Positions 1 through 5,610 of a stretch of 10,492 nt of DNA are shown piece after piece. Every line of letters starts with the position of its first letter. Position 1 is the first letter of the stretch. The stretch is from Clostridia bacterium (GTDB lineage Bacteria; Bacillota; Clostridia; Christensenellales; UBA1242): assembly GCA_017473795.1 (NCBI GenBank), contig JAFUJE010000063.1, positions 1 to 10,492 on the forward strand, read 5' to 3'. Made by a program: the position numbers and the translations under genes. The notes beneath the pieces were generated by a model. It saw only the letters and a program-made list of their open reading frames with translations. It had not been told where the DNA came from and made no database searches.

Positions 1-1
1 A

Positions 2-97
2 ATTAATTTAATTCTAGCATCTGGGTTAGCCGAGTTAGCCTTCTTCGGACTATGTTGGTCTACCAACTTGATTACAATTCCAAGAAAGCGTCAATAA
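2..97 (+). CDS. C-terminal end of an unidentified membrane protein (partial)
   Basis: One frame is open from the window edge to a TAA at 95-97 and encodes about 31 residues: a hydrophobic, Leu/Ala/Phe-rich stretch followed by a short basic tail ending in PRKRQ. This looks like a last membrane helix with a cytoplasmic positive end. The TAA lies 8 nt before the likely ATG of the next gene, the spacing expected inside an operon. Too little is visible to name a family. The frame of the downstream DUF421 gene is also open back to position 7, so an N-terminally longer DUF421 protein is the competing reading; the protein-like composition here and the position of the conserved DUF421 start make a separate upstream gene more likely. 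Confidence 0.5.
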   Translation: MNLILASGLAELAFFGLCWSTNLITIPRKRQ

Positions 98-105
98 GTA
101 AAACA

Positions 106-570
106 ATGCTCACCATTGTAATTCGTGTTATTATTATTTACATCATTGCGATTGTTGTCATGCGCCTGATGGGTAAACGACAAATCGGTGAGATGGAACC
201 ATTCGAACTCGTTATTACCTTAATTATCGCCGACCTAGCAACTATTCCGATGGCTGACCCAACCATTCCAATTTGGTACGGAATTTTGCCACTACTGGTT
301 ATTCAAGTTCTACATTTCTTTGTAGTTAAGCTACAAGTTAAGAGTAAAACATTTCGTAATATCTTATCCGGTTCTCCCGTTATCGTAGTTTCACCGGCAG
401 GCATAGACTACAAGAAATTAAAGGAATTAGATATTTGCGAAGAAGAATTAATGGAATTACTACACGGTAAAGACGTCTTTGACGTGAAAGACATTGACTA
501 CGCAATTTTAGAAAGTAGCGGTAAAATTTCAGTCGTGCCTAAAGGTGATGGAGACAAGGTGTCATTATGA
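106..570 (+). CDS. DUF421 (YetF-like) membrane protein
   Basis: Protein of 154 residues. Three hydrophobic segments are visible at about 2-22, 35-50 and 54-74, then a soluble C-terminal domain. The family hallmark follows the first helix (GKRQIGE at 23-29, then PFEL), with a second conserved block, ADLATIPMAD, at 42-51. The C-terminal part has the usual pattern: a G-S-P beta segment near 89, an acidic helix, then a YAILESSGKISV-type strand near the end. The family is known from Bacillus and clostridia, partly linked to spores, but its biochemical role is not settled. ATG at 106 is chosen because family members begin at this helix; ATG at 52 would add 18 polar residues and overlap the upstream reading frame. 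Neither start has a convincing Shine-Dalgarno site. The stop overlaps the next start (ATGA). Confidence 0.88.
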   Translation: MLTIVIRVIIIYIIAIVVMRLMGKRQIGEMEPFELVITLIIADLATIPMADPTIPIWYGILPLLVIQVLHFFVVKLQVKSKTFRNILSGSPVIVVSPAGIDYKKLKELDICEEELMELLHGKDVFDVKDIDYAILESSGKISVVPKGDGDKVSL

Positions 571-962
571 GTCGTTGGATTGCAACTATATCAATCTTAG
601 TTTTAATCATCGGTGTAACCATTTGGGAACAAGTTTATGTAAACCAAACTTTTGACCACCTTGAAAAAGAAACTAACGCCTTGATTGCGGCAGTAGAAGC
701 CTGTGGCGACGAAGATGCTGATACAGAAGCAAATAAAGCCCAAATCGCAGCCATTGAAGATTACTGGCTCAAACGAGAACGAGTCCTCTGCTTTTTGGTC
801 AAACATACTGAAACCTTTCAAATAAGTGATGCCATAATTTATGCCAAAAACTTTATTGAATTTGGCAACAAAGAAGAAGTTATGTCGGCTTTGCAAAAGT
901 TAGCATACCTTGTCAAAGTCCACCATTACAACTTAGGAACCAGTTTTGAAAATATTATTTAA
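567..962 (+). CDS. DUF4363 family protein, membrane-anchored
   Basis: Protein of 131 residues with one N-terminal transmembrane helix (about 5-22), followed by a helical, charged extracytoplasmic domain. The W-x-x-x-E segment (WLKRERVLCF) followed by an H-x-E-x-x-x-I segment (KHTETFQI) and the late N-I-I ending fit DUF4363, a family of unknown function that commonly travels with DUF421 genes in clostridia. Its ATG overlaps the DUF421 stop by 4 nt, and an AAGGTG Shine-Dalgarno site sits at 556-561 with 5-nt spacing, so the two genes are translationally coupled. The 3' end overlaps the convergent uvrA gene by 8 bp, and no terminator hairpin is visible between them. The family assignment is by pattern recognition; function is unknown. 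Confidence 0.82.
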   Translation: MSRWIATISILVLIIGVTIWEQVYVNQTFDHLEKETNALIAAVEACGDEDADTEANKAQIAAIEDYWLKRERVLCFLVKHTETFQISDAIIYAKNFIEFGNKEEVMSALQKLAYLVKVHHYNLGTSFENII

Positions 963-3519
963 CCGATTTTAAAATTTCTTTTAAGAAACGACCGGTGTGA
1001 CTTTCCGCAACTTGACTGACAGCCTCTGGTGTTCCAGTAGCAATAACTTGTCCGCCGGCGTTACCACCTTCTGGTCCCATATCAACAATGTAATCAGCGA
1101 CCTTAATCACGTCTAAGTTATGTTCAATTACCACCATCGTATTACCAGCATCTACTAAACGATTTAAAACTTCAATCAAATTTTTTACATCATATGTCGA
1201 CAGCCCCGTGGTTGGCTCATCCAAAATGTACATTGTTTGACCTGTCATGGGGCGTGCTAATTCGGTTGCCAATTTCACACGTTGTGCCTCCCCACCGGAC
1301 AGTTCAGTCGCTGGTTGTCCTAATTTGATGTAGCCCAAGCCAACGTCTTTCAATGTTTGTAATTTCTTCGCAATCTTCGTATGGTTAGCAAAGAATTCAC
1401 AAGCCTCATCAACCGTCATTTCTAAAATATCCCAAATGTTTTTCCCTTTGTAAGTAATAGACAACGTTTCACGGTTAAAACGTTTACCACCACAAACATC
1501 ACACTCAACATAAATATCTGGCAAAAAATGCATCTCGATTTTTTGTGTGCCGTCTCCTTGGCAATTTTCGCAACGACCGCCGGAAACATTGAACGAGAAT
1601 CGTCCGGCTTCAAAACCACGTTCCTTAGACTCTTTGGTTGACGCAAATAATTCACGCACCAGCGTCCACAAACCCGTGTAAGTGGCTGGATTACTGCGTG
1701 GTGTACGTCCGATTGGACTTTGGTCAATCCGAATGATTTTATCAATATACGGCTTGCCAATACCGTTCTGGAGCCCCTGTAACAGTTCGTAATTCACCAA
1801 ACTACTCTTTCCACTACCAGACACCCCTGTCACAACAGTCATCACGCCAACCGGGAAGGCAACGTCAATGTGTTTCAAATTATTGACTTTTGCATCACGA
1901 ACCCAAATCATTTTATCGCTAATCGCACGACGTTTTAACGGCACAGCTATTTTATCTTTTCCGGATAAGAAACTACCGGTAATTGAGCGAGGACAATCAA
2001 TCACTTCTTGCACTGTGCCTGCTACCACAATTTCTCCACCATGCACACCTGCTAGTGGCCCTACGTCAACAATAAAGTCAGCACTACGGATTGTTTCTTC
2101 ATCATGCTCGACTACAATCAAAGTATTTCCTTGGTCACGCAAATGCATCAACGCCGCTAATAAGCGCTGATTATCACGTTGATGCAAACCAATACTAGGT
2201 TCGTCCAAAATATATAACACTCCAACTAGCCCAGCGCCAATTTGGGTTGCTAAACGAATACGCTGACTTTCACCACCCGACAAAGTTCCCGCACTACGAG
2301 CTAAGGTCAAGTAATATAATCCAACGTCTACCAAGAACTGACAACGAGCCAACACTTCTTTCACAATCGGTTGGGCCGTCACCGCAGCCGCCCCTGTCAA
2401 GTCTAACTGCTGGATGATTTTCATCATGTCATTGATTGGTAAAGTGGTAATTTGTGAAATGTTATACTCACCTACAGTAACCGCTAACACTTCTGGCTTT
2501 AATTTCTGCCCATGACAAAATTGACACTCGTCTTGAATGATCATTTTTCCTAACGCATTACGCATGTACTCACTACTTGTCTCACGGTAACGTACCATCG
2601 CTTCTTCTGGACTTAAATAGCGGATTGATTCAAACGCACATTGTCGCAATTTTTCCGGATCCATACGTTGCACAAAACCTAATCCATTACAATGTTCACA
2701 CGCACCAAACGGACTGTTAAAAGAAAAACTACGTGGCTCCAATTCCGGAATTGAAAAACCACAATCAACACAAGCCAACTTGTCAGAGAACGTACGAGAA
2801 TCATCACCACAAACAATTGTGACTAATCCGCCTGTCAAACGCAAAGCAATCTCAATCCCATCAACCAAACGTGTTCTTTCGTCTTCTAACGCCTTTAAAC
2901 GGTCTACAACGACGTTGATATTATGTTTAAGGTTTTTATCAAGTTTAATCTCTTCGTCCAACGTCCACAGGTTTCCATCGACTTTAATACGCACAAAGCC
3001 ACTCTTGCGTAGTTCTTCAAAACGTTTTTCAAAACTGCCTTTAGCGCCACGAACAATGGGCGCTTCCAAGTAAATTTGTTGTCCGGCAAAGTGTTGGTAA
3101 ATTTGGTCAATAATTTGGTCTACCGTTTGACGTTCAACTACTTTTCCACAATGTGGACAATGCGGAATTCCCACACGAGCATACAACAAGCGTAAATAAT
3201 CATAAATTTCAGTAACCGTCCCCACTGTCGAACGTGGGTTATTATTCGTAGTTTTTTGGTCAATCGCAATCGATGGCGATAAACCGGTAATTTTATCCAC
3301 ATCGGGCTTTTGCATCTGCCCTAAGAACATACGAGCGTATGAACTTAAACTTTCCATAAAACGACGTTGCCCTTCAGCGTATAACGTCCCAAAAGCCAAA
3401 CTACTTTTCCCACTTCCAGAAACTCCCGTAAAAACAACTAACTTGTTTCGTGGAATTACCACATCGACATTTTTCAAATTATTTTCTCGGGCACCCGAAA
3501 TCACGATTTCATCTAACAT
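955..3519 (-). CDS. uvrA: UvrA excinuclease subunit, short form lacking the insertion domain
   Basis: DNA-damage recognition ATPase of nucleotide-excision repair, 854 residues against about 940 for standard UvrA. Seen in order: Walker A I (GVSGSGKSS, 32-40); C121/C124 opening the UvrB-binding domain (about 125-250, retained); zinc module C250/C253/C274/C277; C332/C335; signature I (LSGGESQRIRLA, 413-424); Walker B I (D439-E440); Walker A II (565-573); zinc module C650/C653/C673/C676; signature II (740-751); Walker B II (D767-E768). Between D287 and the YRETSS block at 311 only about 25 residues remain where standard UvrA has about 100, so most of the DNA-contacting insertion domain is missing. 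The second D-loop reads GLS, not GLH. The start matches the family N-terminus; no close Shine-Dalgarno site is present and a strong promoter abuts the ATG. uvrB and uvrC are not in the window. It may be a UvrA2-type paralogue rather than the housekeeping copy. Confidence 0.96.
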   Translation of the reverse strand: MLDEIVISGARENNLKNVDVVIPRNKLVVFTGVSGSGKSSLAFGTLYAEGQRRFMESLSSYARMFLGQMQKPDVDKITGLSPSIAIDQKTTNNNPRSTVGTVTEIYDYLRLLYARVGIPHCPHCGKVVERQTVDQIIDQIYQHFAGQQIYLEAPIVRGAKGSFEKRFEELRKSGFVRIKVDGNLWTLDEEIKLDKNLKHNINVVVDRLKALEDERTRLVDGIEIALRLTGGLVTIVCGDDSRTFSDKLACVDCGFSIPELEPRSFSFNSPFGACEHCNGLGFVQRMDPEKLRQCAFESIRYLSPEEAMVRYRETSSEYMRNALGKMIIQDECQFCHGQKLKPEVLAVTVGEYNISQITTLPINDMMKIIQQLDLTGAAAVTAQPIVKEVLARCQFLVDVGLYYLTLARSAGTLSGGESQRIRLATQIGAGLVGVLYILDEPSIGLHQRDNQRLLAALMHLRDQGNTLIVVEHDEETIRSADFIVDVGPLAGVHGGEIVVAGTVQEVIDCPRSITGSFLSGKDKIAVPLKRRAISDKMIWVRDAKVNNLKHIDVAFPVGVMTVVTGVSGSGKSSLVNYELLQGLQNGIGKPYIDKIIRIDQSPIGRTPRSNPATYTGLWTLVRELFASTKESKERGFEAGRFSFNVSGGRCENCQGDGTQKIEMHFLPDIYVECDVCGGKRFNRETLSITYKGKNIWDILEMTVDEACEFFANHTKIAKKLQTLKDVGLGYIKLGQPATELSGGEAQRVKLATELARPMTGQTMYILDEPTTGLSTYDVKNLIEVLNRLVDAGNTMVVIEHNLDVIKVADYIVDMGPEGGNAGGQVIATGTPEAVSQVAESHTGRFLKEILKSVK

Positions 3520-3555
3520 AATAATTATTATACCCTATTTTTAACTTGATTTCAA
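3520..3555 (-). promoter_or_regulatory. Sigma-A-type uvrA promoter, -10 box 7 nt from ATG
   Basis: On the minus strand a TTGAAA -35 box (3550-3555) and a perfect TATAAT -10 box (3527-3532) are separated by 17 nt, close to the housekeeping consensus. Only 7 nt (3520-3526) separate the -10 box from the uvrA ATG, so the expected start of transcription is at or one base before the ATG, predicting a leaderless or near-leaderless mRNA. The -35 box lies 7 bp after the stop codon of the sigma-factor gene, so uvrA has its own promoter although it could also be read from the upstream operon. No GAAC-N4-GTTC SOS box is seen here. Confidence 0.75.
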
Positions 3556-3561
3556 TCATCG

Positions 3562-4023
3562 TTAGTCACGATAAATTGAACGTGCTAATCGATGAATTTT
3601 TTGGATTGTATTATCTACCTTTTTTTTATTGATTCCAAAAATTTCGCAGATTTCTTGATAAGAATAACCTTGAAAATATGCATTAAAAATTGCCTTTTCA
3701 AATTCACTACAATTATCTAAAACTTCATGTAGAATCTTTAACAACTCTTTCAATTCATCATCGGGCGGATTTCCCACTGGCTCTGTTAAGCCTGTTTTTT
3801 CCGGTTTATAAGTACGGATTATATCTACGATACGATTATGAATTACAACACTAGCATAAGTTTCGAATTTAGCACCACCATCAGGCTTATAGGTCTTTTC
3901 CGCTTTTAATAAAGCCAGAGTTCCTTCTTGAAACAAATCTTCTTCTTCGATATCGACAACTTCATACTTGCGCATCGCCGTACGAACAATCGCACGGATC
4001 ATTCTTTCGTGCTCGTAATTCAC
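3562..4023 (-). CDS. sigH: Short SigH-like sigma-70 family factor
   Basis: Protein of 153 residues, small compared with about 218 for Bacillus SigH. Region 2 is clear: DLFQEGTLALLKAEKTY at 29-45 (core-binding and -10 region) and FETYASVVIHNRIVDIIR at 53-70. Region 4 spans about 106-150, with the helix-turn-helix part GYSYQEICEIFGINKKKVDNTI-like in layout (residues 119-140). The linker between them (about 71-105) is short and there is no region 3. The VDN-x-x-Q-x-x-x-R segment resembles SigH, and the mrnC-rlmB-sigH order matches Bacillus, so a SigH orthologue is the best reading; an unrelated small sigma factor recruited to this place is the alternative. It starts with GTG, overlapping the rlmB TAG by one base, behind an excellent Shine-Dalgarno site. 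Confidence 0.82.
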   Translation of the reverse strand: MNYEHERMIRAIVRTAMRKYEVVDIEEEDLFQEGTLALLKAEKTYKPDGGAKFETYASVVIHNRIVDIIRTYKPEKTGLTEPVGNPPDDELKELLKILHEVLDNCSEFEKAIFNAYFQGYSYQEICEIFGINKKKVDNTIQKIHRLARSIYRD

Positions 4024-4739
4024 TATAAACTCCTTTGTCGGTTTACCTCATACAAAGCAATGGCAGTTGCACTACCCACATTTAAACTATTAACCTTACC
4101 ATGCATACGAATCGTCACAATTCCGTCCACTAATTTTCTAGTCAACTGATGAATTCCTTTGCCTTCACTTCCCATCACTAAAACAGTTGGACCTTTTAAA
4201 TTTACTTTAGAAATTTCCACGCCACCTAATTCAACACCATAAACCCAAAAGCCTTTATCTTTTAAGCGCTGAATTTCTTGGTTAATATTGACAACTTTAC
4301 AAATTTGCACGTTAGCAGCTGCACCCTGACTAACACGCATCGCAGTATCGTTAACCGTAACACTACGATTCTTTGGTAAAATAATTCCGTCAACGCCCAT
4401 ACATTCAGCAGTACGAATTATATTTCCCAGATTATGTGGATCTTCAATTCCATCCAAAATCAACATTAAGGGTTGTTTTCCTTTGGCATAAGCCCCTTCA
4501 ATTACTTCTTTCAAATCAAAATATTGATAATTGGTAACATAAGCAATAATGCCTTGGTGATTTTTAGTTTTACTTACTTTATCTAAAGCCGCTTTCTCGA
4601 CAAACTGATATGTAACCCCAGAAGCCTTAATTCGCTCAATTAACTGCTGATCACGTAAGTTTGGCGACATCAAAATTTTATCAATCGTCCCATTACCATT
4701 TAATGCTTGTTCTACACTATTACGTCCTTCGATTAACAT
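4023..4739 (-). CDS. rlmB: 23S rRNA (guanosine-2'-O)-methyltransferase RlmB, SpoU family
   Basis: Protein of 238 residues, normal length. It methylates the 2'-OH of G2251 (E. coli numbering) in the peptidyl-transferase P loop of 23S rRNA, using S-adenosylmethionine. The N-terminal RNA-binding domain (about 1-68) ends in the typical KNHQG. The C-terminal trefoil-knot SPOUT domain shows all three motifs: motif 1 at 95-111 (N103, G105, R109), motif 2 VMGSEGKG at 188-195, and motif 3 at 210-231 with S218-L219-N220. Motif 3 reads LNVGSATA where LNVSVA is more usual, a mild difference. The ATG shares one base with the mrnC stop (TAATG). A GAAGGAG site at 4751-4757 lies 11 nt upstream, rather far. 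A general TrmH-type methylase is the only alternative; the context makes RlmB most likely. Confidence 0.94.
   Translation of the reverse strand: MLIEGRNSVEQALNGNGTIDKILMSPNLRDQQLIERIKASGVTYQFVEKAALDKVSKTKNHQGIIAYVTNYQYFDLKEVIEGAYAKGKQPLMLILDGIEDPHNLGNIIRTAECMGVDGIILPKNRSVTVNDTAMRVSQGAAANVQICKVVNINQEIQRLKDKGFWVYGVELGGVEISKVNLKGPTVLVMGSEGKGIHQLTRKLVDGIVTIRMHGKVNSLNVGSATAIALYEVNRQRSL
4030..4035 (-). promoter_or_regulatory. Shine-Dalgarno site fixing the GTG start of the sigma factor
   Basis: AAGGAG on the minus strand, 6 nt before the GTG at 4023-4021. It lies inside the end of rlmB and explains initiation at GTG instead of the later internal ATG (Met8). Confidence 0.85.
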
Positions 4740-5146
4740 TAGTATTGAATCTCCTTCATTCGTGCTACATTCAAGGCAGCATTAATTCTCCCCAAATTAC
4801 CAGTTAAATGCCAAAAACCAATCAAAGCTTCAATCGCAGTCGCCCTTTTATAATTCGCCAAAGTTGTGGATTTCGGGACATTATTGTTATGTGCATTGCG
4901 AGCATGTTTGACAATGTCTTTCTCTAACGGTGTGAATGTTGGTTCTAACTCACGATAAATTTCATTTTGAAAAGACGCACATTCATATGAAGTCGCAATA
5001 CTGTGCATTTCCCCTGCCTTACTGTAATTCGCCACATTCTCAATCAACAAAACAGCACGAATGTTATAAGACCATACGGCATCACCAACAAAGGCTAAAT
5101 ATAACGGATTTAAAAGACTAGCGTCTTTTTCTGAGATTAAATTCAT
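4739..5146 (-). CDS. mrnC: Mini-ribonuclease III (23S rRNA maturation)
   Basis: Protein of 135 residues from the chosen start. Mini-III trims the ends of 23S rRNA precursors in Gram-positive bacteria; it has an RNase III catalytic domain without the double-stranded-RNA-binding domain. Seen: LNPLYLAFVGDAVW at 12-25 with catalytic D22, the H81-A-R-N-A block (usually R-G-R-N), PKS at 91-93, and YKRATAIEALIGFWHL at 99-114 with the second acidic residue E106. The frame is open further upstream to 5206, but family members begin just before the LNPL motif, and a longer start would overlap the divergent gene at 5169. ATG at 5146 has no Shine-Dalgarno site; a -10-like hexamer stands 7 nt away. It is the first gene of the mrnC-rlmB-sigH-like operon. 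Confidence 0.91.
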   Translation of the reverse strand: MNLISEKDASLLNPLYLAFVGDAVWSYNIRAVLLIENVANYSKAGEMHSIATSYECASFQNEIYRELEPTFTPLEKDIVKHARNAHNNNVPKSTTLANYKRATAIEALIGFWHLTGNLGRINAALNVARMKEIQY

Positions 5147-5183
5147 ACATATAAGAATATCATTAAACATGGAACATGTGCAA
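5147..5183 (-). promoter_or_regulatory. Probable mrnC operon promoter close to the ATG
   Basis: Minus-strand TTGCAC (5178-5183), 18-nt spacer, then an extended -10, TGA-TATTCT (hexamer 5154-5159), and 7 nt to the mrnC ATG. The -35 match is weak and the -10 hexamer matches 4 of 6, but the TG extension and the same 7-nt distance seen at uvrA and traX support it. It predicts a leaderless transcript. The -35 lies inside the start of the divergent gene at 5169. Confidence 0.4.
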
Positions 5184-5609
5184 TTTATTTTACAACATAT
5201 AGGCACGGTAACAATTAACCACGAGTACAGTGTAAATCTTCAATCCGGCCAAGCTCTAAAAATTAATTGGTTTCCCGATAACGATATCATTATTTCCACC
5301 CCTGACCACCCAAATAGGCGCTATAACGTCAAGAATACGACCCAGATCGCAACAAACACTTATTTAATACAAATTCCCCATACGACAAACTTAATGAACC
5401 TACCCATCAAATTTGAGCGCTATCCATACTTAATTGCCGACAATATTTTAATTAATCAGGAAGACAAAACTTATCTTACAACTGACCAAATTGATATTAT
5501 GACAGATGAAATTGTTGCTGCCCACGGCAACCGCCTTACCCGAATATTATTCAGTGGCGACAAAATTGCCACGGAACATTACCAAAAAAAACCCGAATCT
5601 TTGTCTTAA
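5169..5609 (+). CDS. Hypothetical protein, no recognised family
   Basis: ORF of 146 residues, the only + strand gene between positions 962 and the window end. No family is recognised. Composition is rich in Ile, Thr, Asn and Gln with short alternating hydrophobic stretches, suggesting a small, mostly beta protein; there is no signal peptide, transmembrane helix or cysteine cluster. It is divergent from mrnC, with only 22 bp between the two start codons, and ends 1 bp before the stop of the convergent cadA gene. A TATCAT -10-like box (5158-5163) stands 5 nt before its ATG, but no good -35 or Shine-Dalgarno site is seen. It fills an otherwise empty 460-bp gap, and no ORF on the other strand explains it, so it is probably real, but coding is not proven. 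Confidence 0.6.
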   Translation: MEHVQFILQHIGTVTINHEYSVNLQSGQALKINWFPDNDIIISTPDHPNRRYNVKNTTQIATNTYLIQIPHTTNLMNLPIKFERYPYLIADNILINQEDKTYLTTDQIDIMTDEIVAAHGNRLTRILFSGDKIATEHYQKKPESLS

Positions 5610-5610
5610 C

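Noticed and set aside
26..40. GTTAGCC-GA-GTTAGCC direct repeat at the window start
   Set aside because: Two copies only, and explained by similar Leu-Ala codons in the upstream coding frame.
1868..2170. 100-codon + strand ORF inside uvrA (similar ones at 2780-3073, 603-896 and 5744-5953)
   Set aside because: Antisense shadows of well-supported genes, with no family resemblance or translation signals.
5147..5206. N-terminal extension of mrnC to 5206
   Set aside because: The extra residues are not found in mini-RNase III, lack a ribosome binding site and overlap the divergent gene.
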